A stretch of 8,273 bases of DNA from Spirochaetia bacterium (GCA_025997615.1 BNUV01000104.1:1-8273); one strand, 5' to 3'; positions 1 to 6,552 are shown, counted from the stretch's first letter. The notes: generated from the sequence alone by a model not told the origin. Translations and numbers: made by a program.

Positions 1-1
1 T

Positions 2-1120
2 TCACTTCTTTGGCAGTTTATCAATAACACCGGTGATAAGTTTTAAACGAACCACCCGGCCGCCGCCTGATTCGGGGTAGGCACGAAAACGCTGGCCATC
101 ATCGGAAAAGGCTGAAGATTTTTCGCCGGGGAAGGGGGCGTAACGGCTCTGGGTCCACACCAGCGACGGGTCCTTGAGGGAGAGCCTGTCCCGGGACGGA
201 TCAAAACGGATGTATGAATCGTGGACACCCCGCTCGTCGAGGGGGGCTTCGTCGGTGGATTGCAGATAGCGGATCAGACCCGCGGAAAAATCAATAGACT
301 GGATGATGGCCGAATGAACCATCTGGCCATTACGGCCCCGGAACAGAAGAATGTCGCCGGCCTTAAGGGATCGGATTTCATCTCTCACGGCGCTTATCTG
401 GGTGCTGCGGGAATTGTAAAACGAGGTTCCCGCATACCACGAAGGATCGCCCCCCCGGGGAACGCCCATGGCGCGTCTTAAAGCCTGGCCCAGATCGAGA
501 TTCCCGGCGGCGGCGATGTGGGAAAGTACGTTCCAGACAAAACCGGAACAGTCCATGCCCGTCCATCCTACGCAGTAAAGATAATTGTAAACATCGCTGT
601 CTTCTATGCCTTTGCCGGATGTCAGCACGTAAGGCCTGTGGGGGAGGCCCCGGTAGGATCCGGCCTTCATCCGGGCAATGTCAAAAAGATCCCGCGACGT
701 AGTCCATGTTTTTTGCGGAATATTAAAGATGATCACCTTTTCCCATCCGTCCGAAAGGGCGGCGGTGTAATTTTTAAAATCTTCTGTCTCCAGCGCTTCT
801 GCTATGGTCTCCCAGAGAAGAACCGGATCCGCCTTGCCGCCGCCCACAAATTCCCAATCCTGCTCGCTCAATTCATTTCGTTCGTTGTTCTGGGCAAAGG
901 GCATCCGCAGATTCATCACCTTGCCGCCAATGATGTAGGTTTTGAAACAACGGCGGTAGGCTTCTTCGATAATGCCCTCCACGCCCCGGCCCCAAATTGT
1001 TTTAGGATCGGAAAATTCTTTTAGCCGTGCCGTCTCATCATCGGCGGCGGGATCTACCGCATAACCCGGAAGTATAACGCGCAAAAGAAAAAACATGAGA
1101 AAAAGTTTTTTTAAAACCAT
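2..1120 (-). CDS. Secreted NlpC/P60-type cysteine peptidase (putative cell-wall hydrolase)
   Basis: This 372-residue protein looks like an exported NlpC/P60-family cysteine peptidase, a group that usually cleaves peptide stems of peptidoglycan. The signature D-C-S-G-F places the nucleophile at Cys191. The downstream G-D-I-L-L-F segment followed by V-H-S-A-I-I supplies the candidate His269, and Gln287 (Y-L-Q-S-T) is a plausible third catalytic residue. The N-terminus resembles a signal peptide: two Lys, a hydrophobic run, and a G-Y-A site near residue 21. An Arg inside the hydrophobic run is unusual, and no lipobox Cys is seen. The frame stays open upstream to a TTG at 1141, but the ATG at 1120 is preferred because it starts the signal peptide and sits one base after the nagB stop (TAG-A-ATG), suggesting translational coupling. 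The ribosome site is weak (GAAGGG, 13 nt away). About 170 residues before the catalytic Cys match no domain I recognise. The family call is fairly firm; the substrate is inferred. Confidence 0.8.
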   Translation of the reverse strand: MVLKKLFLMFFLLRVILPGYAVDPAADDETARLKEFSDPKTIWGRGVEGIIEEAYRRCFKTYIIGGKVMNLRMPFAQNNERNELSEQDWEFVGGGKADPVLLWETIAEALETEDFKNYTAALSDGWEKVIIFNIPQKTWTTSRDLFDIARMKAGSYRGLPHRPYVLTSGKGIEDSDVYNYLYCVGWTGMDCSGFVWNVLSHIAAAGNLDLGQALRRAMGVPRGGDPSWYAGTSFYNSRSTQISAVRDEIRSLKAGDILLFRGRNGQMVHSAIIQSIDFSAGLIRYLQSTDEAPLDERGVHDSYIRFDPSRDRLSLKDPSLVWTQSRYAPFPGEKSSAFSDDGQRFRAYPESGGGRVVRLKLITGVIDKLPKK

Positions 1121-1121
1121 T

Positions 1122-1913
1122 CTATCGATCGAGCCCTTCAATATTTTTGAAGTATTTCACCGTGCCGACTTTCAGTTCATCCGTGGCGTCTTCATCGCAG
1201 ACAATAATTGCCCGGGGATGCATCTGGAGGCAGGAAAGGGTCCACATATGGTTGATGCCCCCTTCCACCGCCGCCTGAAGCGCCCTTGCCTTGTTATTAC
1301 CGCTGACAAGGATCAGCACTTCCCGGGCATCCATGATGGTGCCTACCCCTACCGTAAGGGCGGTGGAGGGAACCTGTTCCGGGTCGCCGCCGAAGAAACG
1401 GGCGTTGGCCTCCCTTGTGCCGCCGGTTAAGGTCTTGATCCTTGTGCGGGAATGAAGGGATGAACCAGGCTCGTTAAAGGCGATGTGGCCATCGGCGCCC
1501 ATGCCCCCCAGAAAAAGCTCTATACCGCCCGCAGCGGCGATCTGTTCTTCGTAGGAGCGGCATTCAGCCTCGGGATCCGCCGCCATGCCGTTCAAAATAT
1601 GCACGTTCTCTTTAGCTATATCAATATGGCTGAAAAAATTATCCCACATAAAACGGTGATAACTTTGGGGATGATCTTCCGGAAGTCCTGAGTATTCATC
1701 CATATTGAACGTTACGGTGTTGGCAAAAGACAGCGTTCCTTCCCGGTGAAACTTGATCAGTTCCCGGTAAATCCCCAGGGGGCTTGATCCGGTGGGCAGT
1801 CCCAGCACAAATTTTTTTTCATTTGTTTGTGAAAAATTTCTAATCCGATCCGCTATGTACGCTGCCGCCCAATGGCTCACAGCGGCGTAATCTTTATGAA
1901 CAATCAAACGCAT
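1122..1913 (-). CDS. nagB: Glucosamine-6-phosphate deaminase
   Basis: NagB converts glucosamine-6-phosphate to fructose-6-phosphate and ammonia in the cytoplasm, the last step that brings amino sugars into glycolysis. The 263-residue protein is collinear with E. coli NagB (266 residues). Catalytic residues fall at the same numbers: Asp72 in N-M-D-E-Y, and Asp141, His143 and Glu148 in [11 protein letters not shown]. The phosphate-binding L-P-T-G-S-S-P loop lies near residues 39-45. Positions known in the E. coli enzyme to bind the allosteric activator GlcNAc-6-phosphate (Ser151, Ser152, Arg158, Lys160, Tyr254) are also kept, so activation by the NagA substrate is likely. A strong ribosome site (GGAGGG) lies 5 nt before the ATG. 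It follows nagA by 23 nt and is followed by the peptidase gene after 1 nt. Confidence 0.97.
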   Translation of the reverse strand: MRLIVHKDYAAVSHWAAAYIADRIRNFSQTNEKKFVLGLPTGSSPLGIYRELIKFHREGTLSFANTVTFNMDEYSGLPEDHPQSYHRFMWDNFFSHIDIAKENVHILNGMAADPEAECRSYEEQIAAAGGIELFLGGMGADGHIAFNEPGSSLHSRTRIKTLTGGTREANARFFGGDPEQVPSTALTVGVGTIMDAREVLILVSGNNKARALQAAVEGGINHMWTLSCLQMHPRAIIVCDEDATDELKVGTVKYFKNIEGLDR

Positions 1914-1918
1914 GGTTT

Positions 1919-1924
1919 CCCTCC
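1919..1924 (-). promoter_or_regulatory. Strong ribosome binding site of nagB
   Basis: GGAGGG is read on the minus strand 5 nt before the nagB ATG. It is the best Shine-Dalgarno match inside the five-gene unit; the flavodiiron and nagA starts have none. NagB may therefore be translated more strongly than its upstream neighbours. Confidence 0.75.
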
Positions 1925-1936
1925 AAAAAATAAAAA

Positions 1937-3106
1937 TTAAAAATCATTTTTCTTTAACACGCCGCCCACCATCACGGCCCGGACATCAAAATTTTTATCA
2001 AAAATCGTTAAATCCGCATCGTGGCCGGGAACGAGGGAACCCTTGCGGCTGTAACGCATCACCTGGGCGGGGTTGAAACCGGCGGTCTTCACCGCATCTT
2101 CCAGACTGAAACCAAAAGACACAAGGTTTTTAACGCCCCGGATCATGGTCAAGGCGGAACCGGCGATCACATCGTCTATCTTCCGGTGAAAAACTCCGTC
2201 GTGAAAGATCACTTCTTCGCCGTTGGCATAGAGTGGGCCTTCCCTTTGTTCCGTCGGTTTCAGGCCGTCGGTAACCAGCACGATCTTGTCTATGGACTTA
2301 TCCTGCCTGAGCAGTTTGAAAAGATCCGGATGCACATGAAAACCATCGGCAATAATTTCACAGGACATTTCCTGATGGATCAGAATCGCCCCCACGGCGT
2401 TGGGGTTCCGGTGATCCAGCTTGCTCATGGCGTTAAATAAATGGGTGGCGTGAAGGATCCCCGCCTGCATCCCCTCCACCATGTTCTCGTAATTGGCGTC
2501 CGTGTGCCCCGCCTGGAGGATGATCCCTTTTTTGATGCAGTAGAGGGCCAACTCCCGCATACCTTTTATTTCCGGCGCCACGGTCATATTGACGATATGG
2601 CCTCCCGCGGCGGCCCACAACTGTTCTATCAACGAAATATCCACCGTCCTGATAGTTTCGGGCCGCTGAACCCCCAGCCGGGCGGGGGAAAGAAAGGGCC
2701 CCTCCAGGTGCAGCCCCATGATCCGGGCCCCCGGCTCCTTGCCCATAGCCGCCGCTGTTTTTTTTACCGCCTCCAGCATGGTGGTATTTTCCATGGGGTA
2801 AAGGGTGGGGTTAAAAGAGGTAACGCCGTATTGGGCCAAAAACCGGGACATCTCGATGATAGAATCGGTGGAAACATCCTCGGTACCGTAACCGCCGAAG
2901 CCGTGGATATGGGTATCGATAAAACCAGGGGCGATATATGCGCCGCCCACGTCGATCACCTCTACGCCCGGGGAAAAGTGCTTTTGGTCAAAACGTTTTT
3001 GGGAAAACACATCCGCGATAAGACCGTCTTCAACCAGGACCGCGCAATGATCTATGGCGGCAAAGCCGGTCATCACCATTCCATTATGCAGACAAATGGA
3101 CTTCAT
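1937..3106 (-). CDS. nagA: N-acetylglucosamine-6-phosphate deacetylase
   Basis: NagA removes acetate from N-acetylglucosamine-6-phosphate to give glucosamine-6-phosphate, the substrate of NagB encoded next. The 389-residue protein has the amidohydrolase layout: [10 protein letters not shown] (His66, His68), Glu135 in L-H-L-E-G-P-F, His201 in A-G-H-T-D-A, His222 in T-H-L-F-N-A-M, His257 in D-G-F-H-V-H-P, and catalytic Asp280 in V-T-D-G. The intact H-x-H pair resembles the two-metal B. subtilis type rather than E. coli NagA, which lacks it. The start (M-K-S-I-C) fits the family N-terminus, but no Shine-Dalgarno precedes it in the AT-rich 12-nt gap after the flavodiiron stop, so translation may depend on coupling. 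No amino-sugar transporter or kinase is encoded in the window, so the source of the phosphorylated sugar (PTS or cell-wall recycling) is not shown. Confidence 0.97.
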   Translation of the reverse strand: MKSICLHNGMVMTGFAAIDHCAVLVEDGLIADVFSQKRFDQKHFSPGVEVIDVGGAYIAPGFIDTHIHGFGGYGTEDVSTDSIIEMSRFLAQYGVTSFNPTLYPMENTTMLEAVKKTAAAMGKEPGARIMGLHLEGPFLSPARLGVQRPETIRTVDISLIEQLWAAAGGHIVNMTVAPEIKGMRELALYCIKKGIILQAGHTDANYENMVEGMQAGILHATHLFNAMSKLDHRNPNAVGAILIHQEMSCEIIADGFHVHPDLFKLLRQDKSIDKIVLVTDGLKPTEQREGPLYANGEEVIFHDGVFHRKIDDVIAGSALTMIRGVKNLVSFGFSLEDAVKTAGFNPAQVMRYSRKGSLVPGHDADLTIFDKNFDVRAVMVGGVLKKNDF

Positions 3107-3118
3107 TAAACAAATATA

Positions 3119-4330
3119 CTACGCGCTGACCGTTCGTGCCAGCTCCCGGCCCCGATCTTCCAGAACTTTGATTTCCTCCGCCGTGGGCGAACCGGCCCAT
3201 TCCACCGATTCCAGGCTATTCCATTTAAGGGGTTCTATGGCAGCCTCGTATTCTTTTTTGGCACCGCCGACCCAGCCCCAGGAACCGATCCGGAGGACCG
3301 TTTTCCCGTTGATATGCTTGCGGCGGAAAATGTCCAGCATATAGGCCATGGGGGGAAACATGGCGTACTCGTAGGTGGGCATGGCGATGAGCAGCCCCCG
3401 GCTTTTGTAGGCATCAGCCAGAACATATGAAACATTTTCATCGGGGATCCGGTGAATGCTGTAGGGCACCCCCTCGGCCTCAATGCCCCGGATTACCGCA
3501 TCCAGCCCCTGTTTGGTGGAACCGTACATGGAGCCCCAGACAATGGCAATTTCCTTTTCCGCCGGGCCCTTGGCATAAGAAGCGTACCGGACATACCGGT
3601 CGATGATCGTTTTGGGGTTTTTCCGCCACACTATCCCGTGGCTGGGGGCTATACACTGTATATCCAATGCTGATAGTTTCTGCACGGCCTTTTCCACAAA
3701 AAGCGAGAAGGATGAAACGATGTTGGCATAGTACCGGAGGGTCTCTTTTTCAAAAAAGTCATGTTCGGCGGGGCTGAATTCATCATCAAAAACCCGCTCC
3801 CCCAGGGTCCCGAAGGATCCAAAGGCGTCGCAGGTAAAAAGCGTCCCCGATTTTGGCTCCCAGGTAACCATGGTTTCGGGCCAGTGGATGTTGGGGGTCT
3901 CAAAAAACTGCAGCTCCATGCCGCCGCCCAGGTCCAGCGTTTCGCCATCCTTGACTGCCCGCAGGCCATCCTCAATTTTATAAAAACTTTTAACCAGATT
4001 GATGCCCTTGGCGGTGGCAAGAATCTCCGCCCTGGGGTTTTGGGCCCGGAATTCCCTGAGCCAGCCTGAATGATCCGGCTCCAGATGGTTCAAAATCAGA
4101 TAGTCGATGTCGGAAAAGCCCAGTCCCAGGCCTTTTAACGCATCCTCAACCTGTCCCGGGGCGCCAGTCCAATCCCGAATCAGATCGATCAGGGCGATTT
4201 TTTCACCCTTTACGAGGTAGGTGTTGAGCGAAACACCTTCGGGGATAGGCCAGATGCCCTCGAAAAGATCATCGGTCTTTATGTCCGCATGAAGACAAAA
4301 CACCCGATGGGAGATAGCTGAGGCTTTCAT
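3119..4330 (-). CDS. fprA: Flavodiiron protein (FprA-type O2/NO reductase)
   Basis: Flavodiiron proteins are cytoplasmic enzymes that reduce O2 to water or NO to N2O and protect anaerobes. This one has 403 residues, the usual size of the two-domain class. The N-terminal metallo-beta-lactamase-like domain carries the diiron ligand set: His82, Glu84, Asp86 and His87 (H-L-E-P-D-H), His149 (I-H-W-P-E-T), Asp168 (T-C-D-A-F-G) and His231 (P-S-H-G-I-V-W). The C-terminal flavodoxin-like domain has FMN-loop motifs S-M-Y-G-S-T near 267-272, M-P-T-Y-E-Y near 317 and G-S-W-G-W near 349. The frame stays open upstream to 4435, but that stretch lies inside the receiver gene. The ATG at 4330, 14 nt after the receiver stop, matches the family start, though no Shine-Dalgarno is visible. 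No rubredoxin partner is encoded nearby, so the electron donor is unknown, and sequence alone does not decide between O2 and NO. Confidence 0.95.
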   Translation of the reverse strand: MKASAISHRVFCLHADIKTDDLFEGIWPIPEGVSLNTYLVKGEKIALIDLIRDWTGAPGQVEDALKGLGLGFSDIDYLILNHLEPDHSGWLREFRAQNPRAEILATAKGINLVKSFYKIEDGLRAVKDGETLDLGGGMELQFFETPNIHWPETMVTWEPKSGTLFTCDAFGSFGTLGERVFDDEFSPAEHDFFEKETLRYYANIVSSFSLFVEKAVQKLSALDIQCIAPSHGIVWRKNPKTIIDRYVRYASYAKGPAEKEIAIVWGSMYGSTKQGLDAVIRGIEAEGVPYSIHRIPDENVSYVLADAYKSRGLLIAMPTYEYAMFPPMAYMLDIFRRKHINGKTVLRIGSWGWVGGAKKEYEAAIEPLKWNSLESVEWAGSPTAEEIKVLEDRGRELARTVSA

Positions 4331-4344
4331 AAAATTTTTTAAGT

Positions 4345-4782
4345 TTACTGTTTCAGGACGGAAACGACCCGTTCCAAAACCTTTTTCCGGTCCAGCGGTT
4401 TGACAATGTAGCTTTTTGCTCCCATAAGAAGGCATTTTTTCACCACATCTTCCTTACCCAGGGCGCTGACCATGATGACCTTTGCTTCCTTGTCAAATTC
4501 CAGTATTTTTTCCAGGGCGGAAACCCCGTCCATAACCGGCATGGTGATGTCCATGGTAACCAGGTTAATGTGCGGATACAGTTCCTTGTACTTTTCCACG
4601 CCCTGAGCGCCGTCTGCGCCGGTACCGGCTACTTCAAACCCTTCGGAACTAAATATTTGCCCCAGCTGTTTTGCGATAAACATGGAATCGTCAACCACAA
4701 GCACCCGGTAGGGCTCACCATCCGGCCCTATCCCCTCGGCAGCCTTTTCGTTGATGCTGGGCATATCACTCTTTGCTATCAT
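4345..4782 (-). CDS. CheY-like single-domain response regulator
   Basis: This 145-residue protein is a stand-alone phosphoacceptor receiver with no DNA-binding or enzyme domain. Acidic residues Asp31-Asp32 (V-V-D-D-S), phosphorylation site Asp78 (M-D-I-T-M-P), switch Ser106 (V-S-A-L-G-K) and Lys128 (V-K-P-L-D) are all present, so it should be phosphorylated by a histidine kinase. About 24 polar residues precede the receiver fold, an extension absent from E. coli CheY. A strong GAGGAG 8 nt before the ATG fixes the start. It heads the five-gene unit and is followed by the flavodiiron gene after 14 nt. No kinase, CheW, CheX or receptor gene is in the window, so its partner is unknown. It could act on the flagellar motor like CheY, or in another pathway. 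The style resembles treponemal CheY proteins, but calling it the main chemotaxis CheY is not supported. Confidence 0.93.
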   Translation of the reverse strand: MIAKSDMPSINEKAAEGIGPDGEPYRVLVVDDSMFIAKQLGQIFSSEGFEVAGTGADGAQGVEKYKELYPHINLVTMDITMPVMDGVSALEKILEFDKEAKVIMVSALGKEDVVKKCLLMGAKSYIVKPLDRKKVLERVVSVLKQ

Positions 4783-4790
4783 GCGGTACG

Positions 4791-4796
4791 CTCCTC
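4791..4796 (-). promoter_or_regulatory. Ribosome binding site fixing the response-regulator start
   Basis: GAGGAG on the minus strand lies 8 nt before the ATG at 4782. It favours this start over the in-frame Met7 at 4764, which has no comparable site. Confidence 0.75.
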
Positions 4797-4806
4797 TTCT
4801 TTATAA

Positions 4807-4835
4807 ACTTTATGGCATAAAATAATACAAGTCAA
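4807..4835 (-). promoter_or_regulatory. Candidate sigma-70 promoter for the response-regulator operon
   Basis: Read on the minus strand, TTGACT (4835-4830) and TAAAGT (4812-4807) are separated by 17 nt. The -35 matches five of six consensus bases and the -10 matches four. Transcription would start near 4800, leaving a short leader that just includes the GAGGAG site. The weak -10 makes this tentative. Confidence 0.35.
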
Positions 4836-4844
4836 GCCCCTGTA

Positions 4845-4870
4845 AGCCTTGTTGCCAAAACGTCAAGGCT
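4845..4870. repeat. 7-bp inverted repeat in the divergent cheY-like/dus region
   Basis: AGCCTTG (4845-4851) and CAAGGCT (4864-4870) are perfect reverse complements around a 12-nt spacer. They lie between two divergent genes, and the spacer begins with the putative dus -35. It could be a dimeric-regulator operator or a small hairpin. There is no U-run, so it does not look like a terminator. Confidence 0.45.
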
Positions 4871-4879
4871 GGTGATAAT
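4852..4879 (+). promoter_or_regulatory. Candidate promoter of dus, possibly giving a leaderless mRNA
   Basis: TTGCCA (4852-4857) and GATAAT (4874-4879) are separated by 16 nt; the -10 matches five of six consensus bases. Transcription would begin about 4886, which is the A of the dus ATG. No strong Shine-Dalgarno precedes the gene, only GGTGAT about 9 nt upstream. A leaderless transcript is possible but unproven. Confidence 0.35.
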
Positions 4880-4885
4880 AATACC

Positions 4886-5923
4886 ATGACCTTGAGATTT
4901 TTACTAGCCCCCATGGCGGAATTAAGTCACCGGGCCCTCCGGGAGCTTATTGAAAATTTCGGCGGCTGCGACGAATACTTTACCGAAATGATCAGCGCCG
5001 GGGGCCTCTTGGGGGGCGGACCCTTTGAAAAATGGTACCTGGACAACGGCCCCCGGCCGGAAAAGCTTGTCTACCAGCTTGCCAGCGGTAATGCGGACCA
5101 GATTGTCCGGGCCGTTGCCCTGCTGGAGCCATACGAATGTGCCGGCATAGACCTTAACATGGGCTGTTCCGCCCCAGCCATAACCCGTACCGGCGCCGGG
5201 GTCCGCTGGATGGCCTCGATTGACAAGGCCGGGGACCTTATCCGCCGGCTGCGGCCCCAAACCCGCCGCCGCCTCAGCGTAAAGCTCCGCATAGGTCTGG
5301 AGGATGATTTTGACTACCTGGCCGCCTTCTGCCGCCGTCTGGAAACCGAGGGGGTGGAATTTATCACCCTTCACCCCCGCAGCGCCCGGGAAAAGTTCAG
5401 GGGGACCTGCCGCTGGGATTATGTGGGCCGCCTCCGGGAAGCCCTGACCATCCCCGTGGCGGGGAACGGTGACATCGCCGATGCCGCAGACCTGCTCCGC
5501 CGGGCCGCCGGCCCCTGTGACGCCGTGATGGCCGGCCGGGCCGCTGTCCGGCAGCCCTGGATATTTGCCCAGGCCCGAAAAACGGCAAACACCGATCCAG
5601 TCGATCTGGAGGAGACGGGGCTGCGGTTTCTGGAGCTTCTAACCCGGTACCAGCCGCCGGAGTTTCATTTAAGCCGGGCCCGGCTGTTTTTCGCCTATTT
5701 TTGCCTCAACCTTAAGTGGGGGACCTACTTGAAAAACCTCCTCAACCGGGAGGAGGGCTTGGCGGGAATTGAGCGGGTTTGGCGGGGCTATTTTGCGGAG
5801 CACGGGGAGGAACGCTATCTGAAAATGTCTTTCACGTCTATTTCCAGGCCCGGCAGCACCGAGACCGGGACGATCTCCGGGACCTGCTCGTTTTCGGGGG
5901 TATCCGGCTCGTTGATGCCGTAG
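4886..5923 (+). CDS. dus: tRNA-dihydrouridine synthase with atypical C-terminal tail
   Basis: Dus enzymes use FMN and NADPH to reduce specific uridines of tRNA to dihydrouridine. The 345-residue frame opens with the family start L-L-A-P-M-A and T-E-M-I-S-A. It carries catalytic Cys94 in N-M-G-C-S, followed by the conserved G-A-G at 103-105. Further TIM-barrel landmarks are Lys133 (V-K-L-R), His163 (L-H-P-R), N-G-D-I at 194-197 and the phosphate-binding A-G-R-A at 216-219. The helical C-terminal domain (A-R-L-F-F-A-Y to R-G-Y-F-A) ends near residue 305. From about residue 310 on, the reading frame lies antisense to the convergent Uma2 gene and yields a Ser/Thr/Gly-rich tail unlike the rest. 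A frameshift just upstream would instead stop at the TGA at 5820-5822. GC content is visibly higher than in the nag genes. Family assignment is firm; the Dus subfamily and the reality of the tail are not. Confidence 0.92.
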   Translation: MTLRFLLAPMAELSHRALRELIENFGGCDEYFTEMISAGGLLGGGPFEKWYLDNGPRPEKLVYQLASGNADQIVRAVALLEPYECAGIDLNMGCSAPAITRTGAGVRWMASIDKAGDLIRRLRPQTRRRLSVKLRIGLEDDFDYLAAFCRRLETEGVEFITLHPRSAREKFRGTCRWDYVGRLREALTIPVAGNGDIADAADLLRRAAGPCDAVMAGRAAVRQPWIFAQARKTANTDPVDLEETGLRFLELLTRYQPPEFHLSRARLFFAYFCLNLKWGTYLKNLLNREEGLAGIERVWRGYFAEHGEERYLKMSFTSISRPGSTETGTISGTCSFSGVSGSLMP

Positions 5924-6417
5924 GTTTGGGCAAAGTAGCGGCCCTCATCAAAAATGTAGGTTTCTATGCCCTTTTCTTCCGGGCTGACGATCCAGAATTC
6001 CCGGACCTTTGCATCCCGGTACGCGTTGAATTTGATCAGCCGGTCCTTGCGGGCCGTCGAAGGGGAGAGTATCTCTATAACAAGGTCCGGAGCGCCGTTA
6101 CAGCCCTGCTCATCGATCTTGCCGGGATCACAGACCACGATGATGTCGGGCTCCACCACGGTGGTGTCGCTTCGGTCTTTTTTGGGGAAAAGCCGTACAC
6201 CGAAGGGGGCGACAAAAGTCTCGCAGGTCTTTCCCTCGAGGAAATTTGCCAGCTTAATATACAATCTACCAACGAGCCGCTGGTGAATGGTAATGGGCGG
6301 GGCCATCTCATAGACAACGCCGTCTATTATTTCCGCACGGAAATCTTCATCCCAATCGAGATAATCCGCATAGGTATACTGCTCTTTGTCTTCAAACGAT
6401 TCCTGGGCTGTTGACAT
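5815..6417 (-). CDS. Uma2-family (DUF820) PD-(D/E)XK nuclease-like protein
   Basis: This 200-residue protein matches the Uma2 family (DUF820), restriction-endonuclease-fold proteins of largely unknown function that are often scattered in multiple copies in bacterial genomes. Typical features are the N-terminal Y-L-D-W and E-I-I-D-G-V-V-Y segment, V-E-P-D-I-I-V-V (Asp91), G-A-P-D-L-V-I-E-I-L-S-P-S-T (Asp111, Glu115), then K-D-R-L-I-K-F-N-A-Y and F-W-I-V-S-P at 141-146, and a V-L-P-G-L-E-I-D ending. The protein looks full length with putative catalytic acids kept. A GGGGAG lies 4 nt before the ATG. It converges on dus, overlapping its last 109 bp, and diverges from nifJ. Nothing nearby suggests a modification partner, so it is probably a lone accessory gene. 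DNA cleavage is inferred from the fold only. Confidence 0.9.
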   Translation of the reverse strand: MSTAQESFEDKEQYTYADYLDWDEDFRAEIIDGVVYEMAPPITIHQRLVGRLYIKLANFLEGKTCETFVAPFGVRLFPKKDRSDTTVVEPDIIVVCDPGKIDEQGCNGAPDLVIEILSPSTARKDRLIKFNAYRDAKVREFWIVSPEEKGIETYIFDEGRYFAQTYGINEPDTPENEQVPEIVPVSVLPGLEIDVKDIFR

Positions 6418-6490
6418 GGGGCTCCCCGGACAAAAGTCCTTCTACTTACCTAGCATAACCTAAAGCGGCGGAAAAAGATACTCCGCAGCT

Positions 6491-6526
6491 CAAGCTATCT
6501 GTGATGGCCGCCATCACAATGGCTTG
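6491..6526. promoter_or_regulatory. Extended palindrome upstream of nifJ (candidate operator)
   Basis: The core TGTGATGGCCGCCATCACA (6500-6518) is a perfect palindrome of two 9-nt arms around one central base. Symmetry continues outward: CAAGCTAT (6491-6498) pairs with ATGGCTTG (6519-6526) with one T-G wobble and a single unpaired C at 6499, giving 17 paired positions. It lies between divergent genes, overlaps the putative nifJ -35, and is centred about 50 nt before the predicted start. That suits a regulator-binding site better than a terminator: neither flanking gene ends here and no U-run follows. It is not a canonical CRP/FNR site, since the TGTGA and TCACA halves are 9 nt apart rather than 6. 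Confidence 0.6.
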
Positions 6527-6552
6527 CAAAAATCCTTCATTATGGATAAAAT
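6524..6552 (+). promoter_or_regulatory. Predicted sigma-70 promoter of nifJ
   Basis: TTGCAA (6524-6529) and TAAAAT (6547-6552) are separated by the optimal 17 nt; the -10 matches five of six consensus bases and the -35 four. The start would fall near 6559, giving a leader of about 23 nt. The right arm of the large palindrome touches the -35, so the two are probably functionally linked. Confidence 0.55.

Larger units (their letters stand above)
2..4782 (-). other. Predicted five-gene operon: receiver-fprA-nagA-nagB-peptidase
   Basis: Five complete genes on the same strand are separated by only 14, 12, 23 and 1 nt, with no terminator-like hairpin plus U-run between them. The only recognisable promoter candidate lies upstream of the first gene. 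Co-transcription is an inference from spacing. Whether the unit continues beyond position 1 cannot be seen. Confidence 0.7.

Noticed and set aside
518..1024. 168-codon open frame on the plus strand opposite the NlpC/P60 gene
   Set aside because: It is antisense to a well-supported gene, with no ribosome site or domain.
1121..1141. TTG start seven codons upstream for the peptidase
   Set aside because: It has no ribosome site and lies inside nagB; the ATG at 1120 begins the signal peptide and is one base after the nagB stop.
2441..3109. 222-codon open frame on the plus strand opposite nagA
   Set aside because: It is fully antisense to the clear nagA gene and its product has no recognisable motif; it is a codon-bias shadow.
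4331..4435. 35-codon upstream extension of the flavodiiron frame
   Set aside because: It lies within the response-regulator coding region; the family N-terminus begins at the ATG at 4330.
5847..5868. CCCGG...CCGGG inverted repeat as a bidirectional terminator between dus and Uma2
   Set aside because: It has only 5 bp of stem, lies inside both coding regions, and is followed by no U-run on either strand.
6500..6518. Canonical CRP/FNR-family binding site
   Set aside because: The TGTGA and TCACA halves are present but separated by 9 nt rather than the 6 nt of the CRP consensus.
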